64,000 bases of DNA. Origin: Gavia stellata. Taxonomy: Eukaryota > Chordata > Aves > Gaviiformes > Gaviidae. The notes under the pieces were generated by a model. That model was given only the letters and a program-made list of their open reading frames with translations. It did not search any database and was not told where the DNA came from. Positions within the stretch are counted from its first letter, which is position 1, and each line of letters starts with the position of its first letter. Both the position numbers and the translations under genes were made by a program. Of the stretch, positions 1-14,618 are shown one piece after another. The stretch is from the NCBI RefSeq assembly GCF_030936135.1, contig NC_082602.1, positions 744,001 through 808,000 of the forward strand, given 5' to 3'.

Positions 1-85
1 GGAGGGGTACGGCAAGCTGGCTTTCTCGTGGTTCACGCTGATGCTGCTGGGCGGCGTTTTGGGCTTCATACAACTTGGCAGATGA
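1..85 (+). other. Candidate 3' end of a GC-rich 5' exon, possibly SGMS1 5' UTR
   Basis: The first 85 bases are much richer in G+C than the sequence that follows, and they stop at a good 5' splice donor (GTGAGT, 86-91). A short ORF begins at ATG 41 and its TGA occupies 83-85, directly before the putative donor. One frame is open across the whole segment and gives a hydrophobic peptide (including LAFSWFTLMLLGGVLGF) that I do not recognise. It could be the end of a non-coding first exon of SGMS1, the end of another transcript, or chance. Only composition and the donor support it. The window edge hides the 5' side. Confidence 0.3.
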
Positions 86-3000
86 GTGAGTGCCTGCGAG
101 CAGAGAGAGTATGATGTGTTTGGGAGGGTGGCTGTTGTTACGAGATAAGAGTGCAGTTACTCATGGAAACAGGGCCTTCCTCCTTACTGAAGACATGCTG
201 GTGGGTGTTCATGGGATGGATAACTTGTCTTACGTTTTGTAAACATTAGCTCTTATTACTACAATCCTACAGCAAACAGGGCAGGATAGCAAGGCTTTTA
301 CTGAGCAGCTCCGCTGCTGGCAGTGCGCCGTGGCTCTATCCGGATGGACAAAAGCCATTTGACTTCCAGCCTGTTACACAGAGGAGTCTTCTGGCTGCTG
401 GAGGCTGGGTTGGTGGGTGCTCAGGGTGGGTGTTTGGAGGGGGGAGGGTGCCTGATGGCACCCTCCCCGAAGCACTTTGATGGAATAATCTTGAAGATGA
501 AGCAAGAATGCAGTGTAAAACCCAAATGCAAATTTCCAAGTAATCCTAAATGTATAAAAAGGAGTCCAGGAAGGCAGAATTGCCATGCCGCAGGCTGCTG
601 GCTTCCTAGCAGTCAGTTACTTGATTTGGTTCTGGTTCAGCAAGCAGAATTTTATCCCACTCCGCAACTAGCATCTGAATGGAAATGTATGAATTGTGGT
701 TTTCTAACTAATGTGAATGGAGCAGGGAGACCACCTGGTTTTCTCTTATCCGAAAGTTTAATTGAAATAGCCCTGCAGAGCGCCACGTGAAAGGGGGCTG
801 GTTCCCTTCTGAATCTCCCCCCTGGTTTTGTCTCCCTTCAAAGCTGCGGGGGTTGGATGAAGAGTGTATTTGCTTCCCAGCTGCGGGGCCGAGTGGTTTG
901 TCCAACACTGCCGGCTTTAACGTTTGACTGTGCAAAAGTTAGATAAGAGGGATGGAGAGAAGCCTGTTACCTGGGTGCTGCCTCTTGAGGGTTTTGGTCG
1001 CTTGCATTTTGATTTTTACATTTTTGTTTTGCTTTATTGCAAGTTCTTCCTCTCTCTTGTAAATGATCTTGCTTATCTTGAAGACTAGCAGAAAAGGCTT
1101 TCAGCCTTCCTCCTTCGCTCCCCCTGCATCAGCTTATTTGTCAGCAAAACCTGTTATCTTGTGTGATGCCTGGTTTAGAGCCTGGATGACTTTACCGGCT
1201 CCCTTCAAAGAAAACGTTGAAATTTATTTCTTTAGTGCATGCTCCAAGCAACAACGTGTATCCCAAGAGTTGTTCTGCCTGCTTGCTCTTTTAGTTTAAG
1301 GAAAGGTGCTCTGGGTATTGCTGGAACTGGGTATGGCTTTTGAGAGTGAAACACTGAGATTCCCATGACATTGAGAGTAGACGGCTTTTGGTCTGTGGTC
1401 GCCCTGGACCAAACCAGGTGGTCGGTGGCCCATTTCTGGCAGCTCAGTTTCCCACGTTGTTCTGGGGGTGGCAGTCTCATCCAAACCGCTCTTGCCTGGT
1501 GCAGGCTGGGAGGACAGTGAGCATATGTCCAAGATACGTTCCTGCAGGAAGACTGGTGTATGTGGGGAGTAGCGGATCTGCTCTCCGTGGGATGCCAGAA
1601 AGTAGATGAAGAAGCACTCCAGGCCTCCTTCAGATCCAATGAAAGCTGCTTACAGGCTTTATTTGGACACAGGGATCTTCTCTGTTTTTGCGTCCTTTGG
1701 GCAATATTATTTTTAAAATGCAGCTGTCCATGTTAGCACGGTCTTTGCTGTATATCCCAGCTATTGGTAGACCTTGAGGTCATCTTCACATTGTAATAAC
1801 TCCCAATATTTTAATAGCACGCTTTGCTACTTAATATGTAATTGTCTTAATTTGGTTTTTTAATAGTGACTCTTATGACTACGTGAGAAGCAGCCAGCAG
1901 CAGGTCTTCTGAGCTTTGACTCTCACATTCATAGTGAGCTTCTAACCCGATGAATCAAGTGCTCTGGGTAGAAAAGCAATTTCAGGTAAGTAAATGAATT
2001 TTGCCTTTTCAAGCACATGTGTTTTGGAGTGGTGTGTTTTTTCAATACTTTGTTTACTGTAAACTGGTATTAAATGTGACCTGAATTTGGATAAGTTCTC
2101 ATTTTGGACTTGCACGGGCAGATATCCATTTTGCTTTGGATTAATCATATTTTGTGTGTTTGCCAGTGGCAGTGTTCTGCACTGGCAGCATTCAGTGGTC
2201 CTCGCTTGTGGGTTTGCATCGTCTGATTTAATGTCCTACAGCTGTGTGACATTGTTTCTTTTGGCACCTGTACTGGTTGGTTTCTTTAAGTGAGGCTTTC
2301 ATTTAAAAGCATGGGTTATTAGAGAATATGATGATTTCTTCCACTTTCTGTTAGCTTAGACGTTGCTTGGGCCAGCCTGGCACTCTCTTCATTCAAGGAA
2401 AAAAAAAATAAATTACACAAACAGTCTAACTGCAGTACTAAATTGTATAATCTTAGGAAAAGTCAACTGAAAGATGACTTAGATCAGTTCCTTTTCGCTG
2501 TTTCCAGGTAAAGATAACTAAGCGCAAAACTTGAAGGTGTAGGTTGTGTATAAATGCTCCAAAACCCTACTTAAAAGGAAATCTTTGCCCTTCTGGTGGC
2601 TGAAACTGGAGTGATATATTGGGTAGACAACCAGACTGGCGGCTGGAATACCTGGTTTCTGTTCCCGGTTCTGGCTTTGGCATAGATGAATGACCTGAAA
2701 AGAGAAAATAAATGGGGTGTATGCCCTTTCTTGGTGCTTGTAGTTATGTTTTCGTCTTTTAATAATCCTTTGAAGCTGGGCGAGGATTTGCTGAAAGGCA
2801 TCTTTTAAGATTTTCGTGGTTTTGTTGGGTTTGATTTGTGCTGAAAAGCTCCATGACTGATTTAAGAGCTAGAGGGGGAGGTGTCGTAAGAATCGGAAAA
2901 TAGAAGTGGAGCTATGGGGCCTCGAGATTTTGAGAGAGAATGTGTTTTTAAAACCGTTATTTGTTTGTGTGTAACCTGTGTGACTAGCACATTGAATGAA

Positions 3001-6000
3001 CCAAGTCTTTCATGCCTTCAGTTCTTAGTTGGGGAAAGCTGCTGCCTCTTCCTCAGAATGCTCTAGAATATTAGTGAGACTGCACTGGCTGATTCTGAGA
3101 GGCCGTGGTGAGGGACAGAGCAGAAGAGCAGCTTTTGGTTGTGATTCTTCCTAACGCAGCTGTAATTCTTCCTGCAGGTGCCCCGAGCAAATTTATTTTG
3201 GGGAAAGTTGGTTTTAGCCCCTCTCCTACAGATGTCACAGTACTGCGTGCCTCTAAATCTCAAATGCTGTACAATTAAGATGTTTCGTAGCGCTTCCACA
3301 GATACTGTAAGAAATACCCTCAGTAATCAGAAATAATGAGAAAAATGCTGTGACTAAACATCAACGCCGCTGAAATTGAGGGAAGTGGGTTTTTTGTGTG
3401 TCACACGTAAGGTGAATTGTTATGAGCAGGTTTTAATTTTGCAGTTGCTGGTTTCTGAAAGCTGGCATCTACGTGGTAGTTGTTCTGGTCAAACCGTAAT
3501 ATCTAGGCTTGTTTTCATCAGTCATGAAAAATTCCTACTTTTCCTACCCTCCTTCAACTATATAAATATTGAGAGTGGAAGATGCTTTTACCAGACACCA
3601 GAAGCTCATGTCACTGTGTTGATTCAACCTTTGTTTCTCTCAGGTCCAATACTCAGACGTTATGAATAATGTAGTAATGTATTACTTAAAGTTTAATGCA
3701 GATTTAATAGGGGTTGAACATCAACAGGTAGAGTGCAAGAGGTGCGAGGCTGCTTTGTTCCGTGCTAAATGAAAAAGATTCAAAGTGAATACTGTCAGGC
3801 ATGTGGCATACCTTGTAATTTATGTGAAGGTATTACTTGCAGATGCCTTGGTATCTGGGATCTCTGTATTTTTTGTATATTTGCCTCAGTATATGGCAAC
3901 ATACGTTCCAAACTCCTGGGGTCACAAAGCACATGGATGACTCGTTGCTGAAATCTAGGGATCTAACGTAGTGAAATACCCCCCCAAAAAAAAAAGGCAA
4001 GCCACTGAAGAGACAGCAGTATCTTGGTAAGAGTATTATTTTTTTTAAACAAAGGGAAAACATCCCTTTCCTCAATTGTTAGCTTTGCAGAACTTGAGCC
4101 TTAAAATAATCCAGGAAGCCTTTTGTTATATAAATATACTCATCCTCCAGTATGTGCTCGATATAGCTGCTTGCTGAATTCTCTTTTTAAGTTTAAACTT
4201 CAGCAGCTTTGAAAGAGAAACCCGATGTTACTTTTATATAGCACTTAATGGTTCTGACCACGGCAGCTCTCTGGAGTCGGAGAGCAAAGCAAATGCCCTC
4301 TTTGCTGTATAATGACAGTGTAACAGTGACTATTTAAAGCAGACGGTGCAGTGTAAAGCAGTGGTTTATGGCTGGAACTCGATTTCTGTATCTCTTAATG
4401 ATTTTTGTTTAAGCTTGTTACTGCCAGGTATGCTTATACCTACCAAATTTAACTCCGCGAGAACAAAGCCTCAGCGTACGCAATATCTTTTGAAAATACT
4501 TTTGCCTAAGTTGCTTGTTCAGAAATTAAAATGTGTATGAACACAGCAAGGGCTTGGAATGGTTAAAATTAAATTCCAGTGCAGACTACTCAGTAGTTTA
4601 ACAGGCACTGAGATTTTCAGCTGTCAGATTTTCCAATTAAATGGGCAACGTTGGCTAGAGCAGATGTGGGGTTTGTTTTTTTTCTTTAAACCCCCCCCAT
4701 CACCCCTAACAAAACCCCATCACCCTGTGAAATGTCAAATGCACAGGAGATAATCTCGATTAAAAGCGGTGACTGGTTTCTGGGTGTTGTCTTGTAGACA
4801 TAAAAGCACCTTTGGGGGAAATTATTAATCATGTACGTAACTGAATGTGAATTCAGGGTTTTTCCGTATCCTCTGTAGGACGTGAGTTCCCTGTGACATT
4901 GACTTTTTGAGTAATACCTTTGCTGCTAGGAATGCCCGAACTTGAAGCTGCTGATGTCTGAAGAGGTGATGTGGCAGGTTAAAGCCCAGGATCTGCTGCG
5001 TAAGCACTGCCTTTACTCACCTTCTGCATACAATAAGCGACACCTTCTTACAGCACCACCCGGCCGACCTGCTGCTGATTTTACCCTCGCTCTCTGGGAA
5101 AGCGTGGGCATCCTTCTCTGATCCTGTTTGACCCCCCCACTAACCTCGCCCCTGCCCTGACTTTTTCCAGATGCACGTGAGCTGCACGCGTGAAAACTGT
5201 CCTGTAGAAGTGGGAATAGCAAGTGGGTGTTGCAGGATCTGCATAGGTGGTTTTGGTCCAAATGCAAAGCCCACAGGTTGTGTTTTAGAAGTGAGGAGGA
5301 TGAAGAGTGAATCCATGCAATCCCCTGGGAGTAACTGAATCCAGTCTGTGGTCTGATGTGCTGCTGCTGCTTCCTCCCATGTTAATGGAGCAATCGTGTA
5401 CCAAGAGAGGAGCGAGGAGTCCAAGGAGAGAAGCGATGGCGTAACATCTTGGGCACTTATCCAAAACTGAAGATTTAATTGAATTTTGGAGCAGATATTG
5501 TATGTTCCCTGTGCTCAGTTTGTTCGGATCGATCAGATTCGACTCTGGTAGATTTCCTAGCCATTGCTGCTTATTAAATAGCTCAGCTGGTTCTTGGTAA
5601 GCGAGTAGCATAAAGCAGGTCACTGTTGATAGTTTCACTCTTGTCTCCTAATTCATTTTCCCTCAGATACACAGCTGCTCTGCTGTTCCTTGGAAAAGGC
5701 AAAGGATGTGCTAGGAGGAAATGGCTGCAGTTAATGAAAATAGGCCGTACCTGCTGCTGATTAATCCTTAATCCGAAGAGGGAATCTTCCTTCTCCGGAT
5801 TTGTTTGTCAACTGAATTAGCAAATGACTGTTCCTTTGTCCTGAGGCTGGCTCTGACTTACTTTGAGATTGATTCATAGCTTGCAGGCCCAAGTAATAGG
5901 ATTTCCCGTAAGGATGTGCTCACCAATTCTCTCATGTGTTCAAAGACAACATGGGTTTTCCATCTTGCTTTGCATCCTCTTTGCTTGTGCTTCTTTTTGC

Positions 6001-9000
6001 TTTGGCTTGATTTTTTACTGCTTGGCTCTTGTGTACATGCCGATTCAGTTGGGGTTTGATGGCTAATGCCATCCCGCTCCTTTCAAGTGTCACATCATCT
6101 ACCTGAGACGTCTGGGGATGGGACAGGGCGCCTAGCAAATACCGAAACTTTTCATAGCAACCGGCGTGCTCCTCTTGGGTTCAAGTGCTTGAAGAGTGAA
6201 CGTAAATACATTTGGACTTTATCTGAAAGGCAGCTGCTGCTCTGAAGTACAGCACGTCTCTTTTGCAACTCTTTTTGCTTCCTTTGAAGGCTGAGCAGCC
6301 GACATTAAACTTGGGGCTGCCGTGCACGACTGTTCCCGTAGCTCTTAGCAAGCAGTTAAAACATCAACTATTACACTGAAGTGCAAACGTTATCTTGTGC
6401 TGAAGTCATGCTGGAAATAGTTCAAAATATCTTGTTTATTGGGATTCACAAGGGGAACGCTATCTTGCTGATCTCTAATCTTGGTTTGCTCTCTGGTTTA
6501 TATCTGGTTTCTTTGCATTCAGCAAACTGTATTCAAACGGTGCTGGAGCATTTAATGAATCTGGGCATCCTCTTAGTCTGCAACCCAGGAGACGTAGACC
6601 CTGAGGGTGATACTTCTGGTTTTTGTGCCTTTTGGGAAGCTGCATTATTAATTGGTTGTTTTCCCCCAACTTCAGTCGTTAGATGGATCCAACCGGCTAT
6701 GTTCCCATGTTGAATTAAACCCTATTAAAAAGCTCTCTCTTATTGGATAAGTACTGATTATCTCATTCATTATTTTAATGATAGACATAGTTGTTTAAAA
6801 TTACTTCGTGGTTTTGCAGTTTTATTCCACAGATGATATGGTTATTGGGATTCTTGCACAAGATGCTTTATTTCAGTTCATTTGTTAAATGTTTTTCACT
6901 GTTCTCATAGATTTGTTTTCAAGATGCATTCAAACAAAAAGGGGTTTTTTTCCTGGCCTGTGCTCCCCCTTCCTCTGCTGTCCTCATTTCCAATGAATAG
7001 TTGAAAGGCTGTCAGCAACTGTTTTGACAGATTTCCATGTACTACTTAGGAAGACAAAACGTTATAGCTAATATATTTTGCTCCATGGTGATAAATAGGT
7101 AGCAAAGGACGGGTAGAATATTTGGTATTGAAATGCTGAGGGATTTTTATAGTCGCAACGGAGGATGTCTGCTCTGTCACCAAAGTCCTCTGTGACTGTC
7201 CCAACTGTTCAAGTCGTGTGTGCGTCCAAGCTACATCTAGGCAGACTTAAATATCGTCTTGTCTAGAGCAAGCTTCTACCTTTAGGTTCCTCCCTGTGCT
7301 TTTCTGCATTGTGGAGCTTCATTGAAGCCATCTCCAGACATTGACACATGGCTAAATTCCCCAAGCTTTACTACTAGTTTCTTGGAAAGCTCGTGTAAAT
7401 ATAGCCTTGGGAGCTCCCTGAGCTATACAGCACATCTTGAGAGGCGAGTGGCAGAGAAGGTAAGGAACACGCTTTGCACAAATGCTGGTTTTCTTATTAG
7501 GATATGTTAACTGTGCTTACAAGGTTGCTTCAGATGTTTCATGAATGCTGTCACTGATGCAAATTAACTGTTGCCCTCCTCAGCCCGATGCAGCTACTTG
7601 TGTCTGCCCCATGCCAAAGATTTGGATGGTCTACGTCTGACAGCATAACCAAGCATAACCTTGCCATAGAACTGGTTCGTCAAACTCTCTCTGCTCCAAA
7701 AATAATGATCTTGCACGAAAAGCATTTAAAAGCCAGCAGCAGATGCGAAATCGAGCACTGTAGATAAGGCAGAGGTAGGCTAACAGGTCTGGGCATAGCA
7801 GTCAACACGGACAGCATGCGACTCTCCTGAAATCAATTGTAGCACTCGCCTTGCTCTTCCTCTTGATGGTTTGTTTTGGTTTTTCCCCCTGTGTTTTAGT
7901 CTTTTGTGAAGTTTCTCTGGGAAGGCAGCTGAATACCAAGAATGCAAAGCCACTGACTCCAGTTTTACAGTGCTCTATGGTTTTTGCTGATCCTGTTTAA
8001 AGTCCCCAGACAGTTGATCTGGCAAACCTGCTGCTAAATGGATGATCTAACTCTCAGTGAATGCTGTGATCATAAACATTACCCTACATCACAGAAATGA
8101 TTTGAAAAGTGGTGTGTATTCCTCAAGCTGTCAGTTGTCTTTCAGCATCCTCGTTGTGCTCTTTCATCTTTAAATGCTTGTGCCGACGCTCAAATAAACT
8201 TACCTGTCAGCAGTTATGAGGATGTCTCTTCTCATCTCCAGCTGCTCCTTAATCATAGCCGTACCTGGCAGTTTAAAAGCTGTTTACAAAGGAGATAAGG
8301 CAAGTAGCTATGTTGTAGCTCCAATACTCCAGTAATATTCAGCATGAGGTTGTGTTTGTGCTTTGTGAGGACGTCAGCTTGCTCAAAGCCAAAACGTGAG
8401 CTTTCTGCTCATAACCCCTAAGGACTAACGCTATGGGCAGGTCTATGGAAGCAGAAGGACAGCTCTGTCCTTACATCACTGCTAGCTCTGAAGTCTCACC
8501 TACCAGTTAGGTGTCAGATTTTTTAGCAAGGTGGTAACATCATCGAGCCAAGGCTGGATTCTTCAAGTGCATTGACTTGCTCTGGTTTTAGAGCAATGGT
8601 TGCACAGGTAAATTGCACGCAGTATCCTAAGATATTTAATCACAAATATTATAATCACAAAATTGCAAGTGGTGCATGAAAACACACTGATTTCATGCCC
8701 ACCCCCTCAAGATTTTCCCAAAGCATTTTGTTGAGAAAGGTTTTATAATGAATAGATTGCTCCCTCGTCAAATTTTAATAATGTTATCTACGGTGAACGC
8801 TGTGTTAAAATTATGAAATAAAGGACTATACTACAAGGATAAAGAGCTTAAAAATTTTGTGACTCTTACTTGGCTACTGTAGGATTTAGTTTTACAGAAT
8901 ATATATAAGGCAGTATTTTAGCTCTTATTTACACAGCTGAAGCAGCCAGTATGAAAGTGAGCTAATTTCTTTGTGTAGGGGGAAATATGTTGTGTGCTCA

Positions 9001-12000
9001 GCTTCACAACTCAAACGCACCACTGTTTGCACACAGAATTGCCTAGCCAAAAGTCAAGGGGGCAACAGCAGATAGTCATTATTTGTATTTCTTCCCTGTA
9101 AAACAGTGCCTTAATTAGGAAACTTGATTCTGAGCCTTTCCCCTGTGCGATGAGTATTGCTAACTACTAGTCCAGACCCAAATCAAAACTTTAGCTCTTA
9201 AATTAATGATTTCTGGGGTTGTCATCTTAAACTTCCGGGGAAACCAAATGCAGATCATTAGGGTTGCTGTTGCAACTTGTTAATTCGAGAGCTCTGGTGT
9301 TGATTGTTTTATGACGACGTGATACCTGCAGCGCTGTGAATTGAGCAGTCTTAAATCGGCATAGTTTGGATGCTGTGTAGTTTGGCATGGTGTACGCTTG
9401 TCCTAAAACTGGTGTTTCATGAGAAGTGCCTCCCTCTGAGCGTAGTGCGAGGTACCGCTGCTGGCCTGGGACTGGAGCCGTTAGCGTGTTGCTCCTGTAA
9501 CATTACCCACCGCCTGTGTTGGGCTTAGGGTAAGGAAAGGAAGCTCCTCTCTGCAGTTTCTAGCACAACGATCAGTTTTCTGCAAATTTGTCCCCTCTGG
9601 AGGGGAAGCAGAAGCACAGTATAGTTTTACTGGGTTTTCAGTTGTTGTCTTGAGTCTCTGCAGTGGCAGCAAGGGAGGCCCAGAGGCTGAGATGAAAATG
9701 TGAGTTGAGTTGAGCTTGGAACAGAAAAAAGTGCACAGCAGGAATTCAGGGTAAGGGAGAGTTTCAAGGGGGAGTGGAGGGTGAGTGACCATGCAGCAAC
9801 ACCCTGCTATCCAAGGCTTTTCTGTCTGTCGCTTTGGAGAACCACTGCGCATCATCTAATACCCACCTCAGCAAACTGTCTTAATACTCTTTTTCTGTCC
9901 CTCACCCGCGTTTGGCTTGATTTCACCTCAATGAGAAGCGGGCATTGGAGAAAGATGATGCTGACAGCTGAAATCTTGCTGTTCAGAAAGAGGCAGCACA
10001 AACGCTTGCACCGAAAGATAACCCGTTAGGTATCAGTGAAACAGCCGAGACCTTTCAGGATGGCGATCCATGTGGTGAACAGTTGGACAAGGTTAGTCAG
10101 GTATTGCAAGATTTGATACCTTTGATACCACCTGATCTAGGTGTCAAAATCTCGTGCCAGTGGGCATGTGTCTCTGTTTAGGAGTGCATACTGGGTGGGC
10201 AGGAGGGTGTCCCTGTACAGTGTGAAAACTGGGTGGAGGAATGGTCTAGAAAGGAGTGGATCGCTGAAAAAAGAAGGGAACAGAGCATCCAACAACCTGA
10301 ATGCCTGAGGAGTAGCCTCCAGCAAAAGGAGTGCTGATTCACAGACCACATTCATATAATCTGAATTTTACAAGCGAGAACTTTTTTGAAACCTGAAATT
10401 CCAGGTGGATTACCCAAGAAAGTCTGTTCCTGGACCTGGTGATCCTCTTTCTTGTCAAGGTGGGGTGCTGGATGCTCGCTTGAGTGAAAGCCCAGTTATC
10501 ATCACAAGCAAAATTAATCCATCCTTCCTGTCTACTCCAACCAGCATCTAAAACTGTGCAGTAGGCAGGTTGTCATAAGGAGGAGCTTTATTTTTACCCA
10601 ACAGCCTTGCAAGGGGTAAGTCTAAAGACTTAGAGGATCATTTCTTTAAGTGAACTTACGTAAACGGCAAATTTTCATCTGCGTCCTGCTGCTTCTTGCT
10701 TGTGCAAGACGCATCATCCCTGCAAAAGTCACGCTAAATCTGAAGTTCTTTCTCTGTGCGTTTGTAATCTCATTGTTTGTCAGTAAAATGCCCACCTAAG
10801 GATTTTTTTTTTTTTTAATGTTTCTGCACTGATTCTTCAGTTTTAGCTGGAAAATTCTTCTATTCAGCCAGTATCTGCTTCTCCGTGGTAATTTGGGGTG
10901 GAGTGAAAATGGACACTTTAAAGCAAATCTGTATTGTCATTCTGTGCTGGGAGGAGTTTGAGGTGCTGAAAACTGCGAAGAAATCTGCCTACCGGGCAGG
11001 AATTTCAGGATAAAGGTCTGTCCCTTGGTGTACTGTGATTATTAATGACACAGAAAGTGTTGGGTACTCTGTTTCCACATGAAAAGAGGAAACGAGTGTG
11101 TGTAGAGTATAGGTGAGGTAAGGAATCTGGTATGTGGTACAAGGTCAATGAAGCTGTAAAGCAGCAATTGGTTACTAATAAAAAAGCAGGTTTTTTTCTG
11201 TGCGCCTCAGTAGAGGTCATTTTGCTGGTCCTGCATCAGGAAATAATAAATACAGGTGACCAAAGTGTGTATATATATTTTTTTTTTTTTCTTTTCAAAG
11301 CACAAGCAGCTTGAGATACACATTCTATATGTTTTACATAGAGCCTGTGGGCTCTGAATTCAGGCTTGCCAGCTCTGTACGTGAGATCCATGCTCCCTTC
11401 TCCCCCCTGCCTCCTTCCTCCCTTCTCTTTTGGCTTCAGCACCTGCAGGGCACCGGTTCTTTTGCTCCTTCTTCTCCAGGACGTGCTGTGATGAGATGCC
11501 AGCAGATGTGTTGCATGCTGAGCGGCTCTTAGAGCAAGCCCGAGCAGCGGTGCAGAGTAGGGGTCAACGATCCGTGCAAGGAGGGGAGGGATGCTGATCT
11601 GCCTCTCTGAGCAGAAAAGAGGGGTTGGGGGTGCCCGTCGGGTTGGGGGGGCTTTGCAAAAATATGGAGAGCCTTGGGTTGGGACATGTAAAAGCAGCAC
11701 GTGGTTCTCGAGCTGTGCCTGAGCGGCAGAGAGTGAGTGATTTAGCAGAGGGAAGGGAGAGGATGGAGGAAGGCTTCGTCATGCACAGACAGGGATGTGA
11801 TTAATGCCTTGGTCTGCCGCTCTGGTTGAAATGAAGTTTTGGAAACGGCCGTTGTGAGAGATTAAGAGATTACTGCGCTTCCCAGGCCCTTTCCTGTCTC
11901 TGAAACCTAATGCTTGTTCATGCAACACTGGCATGATGCAAAAACATCATTAGTTTTGGATTTTGTTCTGCTCTTGGGAGGCTTTTTTTTCCTGAATCTA

Positions 12001-14251
12001 GAGATCCATACACTGAAAAAAGAGCTGTAAAGTCATAGTAGTAAATGAATGAATGTTATTAGTAAAGTGGTAGGGAACAAAACAATAAGCTACTGTAAAA
12101 AAAATATATTTTTTTAAAAACTACTTCTCCCTGATTCCCTGTGTCTCGAGTGCCAGCTGGTCCTCCATCTCCAAAAAAAAAAAAAGGTTCAGAAAAGGAT
12201 GATGAAAGTAATCAAAGGCACAGAGCAGCTGTTTTATAAAAGGAGGTAAATAAACTTTGCCTCCCCAGCTTTGAGAAGAAGTGATTGTCAGCGGAGGAAT
12301 TGAGAAGAGGCATGTTATGCAAAGCATGAGCAGAGGATGACTGTACCCAGGCCCTCCCCATTCAAAAAAAAAAGTGTCAAATAAAACAAGGAAGCAACAA
12401 GCTTAAAACAAGGGAAAGTTTTTCTTTCGGCAATGTTTTTCTTTTGATGGTGCACAGTTACGCTGCAGGATGTGTCTGAAAGGTTCAAAGGAGGCTGGAT
12501 GAAACCTCGCCATGGCTATTAAAGACAATATCTTCTGGCTCAGGGAATGGTTATTAAAGCGATGTTTAGAAGAAGGTAACGCCATCTGTGTTAAAACTTG
12601 CTGCAGAAATGTGAAACTTCATTTTGTGAGTAGGTAATAAATAATGCTTAAGCTGTTCTCAAATGCCATGTCGTCTAGATGTGTGCTAACGCAGGGGCTA
12701 CAGGTTGGAGCGGCAGATTAAATGTGGGATTTCTTGGCTTCTGTATTATTTCATATTTTTGGTGGCTAATGGGAAACAGGCTCATAGTAGCAAATGATTC
12801 AGGTGATAAAAAGTTGGTGTTTAAGAGCAGATTATAGGAGCAGTTGTCTTGGATAATTTGCTGTGTTACTTGACCAAAGTTTTGCAATCTGGAGCTAATA
12901 GGAGAGCACTGATAGCTGGGTAGGTTGGAGTGGCAGCTTTCCAGCTGGTGCCTGGGGAAATGATCAGGTTACTGGGATGCGTTGGAGACACATGGGCTTC
13001 AGTATTTCCCTGCAAGCTTGATTTTTCAGCGTGACGTAATGTTTGGGTAGAGCTGAAACTCAGGGTTTGCACTATGGAAGTCACCGGGGTGGCTTGGAGG
13101 GTGAAGGTTTCTTACACTGTACGTTGCTTTTTTACTAGAGAGAGGTGGTTTGCTTGGCTGGCGTACGAAACGACCAAATCTCCCTGGAGATTTTGGTGCT
13201 CGGCAGCTTGTGGGTGTTAGAAGGCTTTGGGAAGTGGAGGAGGATGGGGGTGGAATAATGTCCTTTGAATCAGAGCTGTTTTGACATGCTAGAAAGAAAT
13301 TTCCAGCTGTAAAAGGGGTGGGAAAAAAAAATCAAACATTGAACCACTCTACGATTTTGTGTAGAGAAGAAAGACTCGGAGCAGGGGATGTTTAAAAATT
13401 TATACTGGATTGAGTGGAGTGAAAATCAAAGTCTTGGTAAGCGTGTGGTGGGGTCAGCTCACGTGCTGCGCACGCACGCGGCAGCTTTGCAGTTGCGCGC
13501 CGCTAAACAGCGATACCTTGAAAATCCAAATAGAATCTTGGTTCAGTGGGCTGCGTCCCAAGGTGGGGATTTGGTGACCTGCGTGATAACTTTGAGAGTA
13601 AATTCAAATTGGTTTATTCCTTTTCTGATCTCTCTTGAACTCTGACTGCTCGTGTCTATTGCTGCGAAGTGGCTGCTTCTGTATTTATGAGCAAGGTGGA
13701 AACTACTGACCTGCTTTGCTTCCTCTGAAAGGCAAGTGGTAGTTCTTACTGAAGATGGCATGGGCAGTGTTTCTGAACGTGCTTGGATTAAATTTACTGT
13801 AAGGGATCAAAAAGTGTAGATGATGACTGTTGGAAGGGAGAGCATATATTTATTGCGCAGTGGCAATAGATTTATAGGCAGACAGTTTGGTTTATAGGTA
13901 TTGTTTGCCTGTAGTTCTGTAGCCATTAGCTGTTAGCAAATTGGATTTAAAAGCCTAAACTTTGCTGTAATCTAGAGACCTTTTTACATTATTTTTTTTC
14001 CTATCCCATCTGCCGAGTTCTTCACTCATGGCTGCGATGTCACGTGGCACCAAGAGAGCCAAGAGAAGTGACGCATCTTGGTATCCCATGGTAACTCTCC
14101 CTTTCCTTCGTTTTTAGCTCGTTTGCTTTGCTACCAGATAGAATAACTTGACTGTGGGATTAGATTTGCTTTGCTCACAAATACGTGAAGGTTAGGATGT
14201 GGTGTTTTCACTCTCTAAAACTATTTCCACATAGTGACCCAAACTGTCCTT

Positions 14252-14367
14252 TAAAAAAAATAAAACCAAAAAACAACACAACAAAAGACACACAACCAAC
14301 CCCCACTCCGAAACAAAACCAAGACCCCCACCAAACCCAGAAAACCAGAAACTCCCCACCCTAACTT
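14252..14367 (+). repeat. C/A-rich, nearly G-free low-complexity tract
   Basis: About 115 bases are almost entirely A and C, with very few G or T. They consist of short motifs such as AAACC, CACAACC and CCCCAC. The complement is G/T-rich and resembles the G/T-rich tracts seen elsewhere in the window on the + strand. There is no coding potential beyond the composition. Confidence 0.75.
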
Positions 14368-14576
14368 CTCAACATGCAGGAAGCATTGGTTGGGGCTTTT
14401 ACTCTTAGTTTGCCATTCAGAATATTGAAGCTTGTCTGAGATGTTTTTGCAAACCACAGGTAAATATCCTGTAAGCATTCGTTGGGCTCAGAGGTAAAAT
14501 TATCGCCAAAGCTAAATTTGCAATTCAGGTCTTACAGTTCACACAGGTTTTGCTGCTGGAAACTTGTTAGGTGACG

Positions 14577-14618
14577 CTTTCTTTTTTTCCTTCCTTTTTC
14601 TTTTCTCCCTTCCCCCCC
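14577..14618 (+). repeat. 42-nt uninterrupted polypyrimidine tract
   Basis: Every base from 14577 to 14618 is C or T, and the tract is followed by ATCAG. It therefore has the form of a very strong 3' splice acceptor with the AG at 14621-14622. A sense CR1 fragment starts about 50 bases downstream. No recognisable exon follows, so this is probably a simple-sequence tract, but it could act as a cryptic acceptor. Confidence 0.8.

Noticed and set aside
323..790. 155-codon + ORF near the window start
   Set aside because: The composition and peptide look like translated intron, with no domain, no splice context and overlapping open frames on the minus strand.
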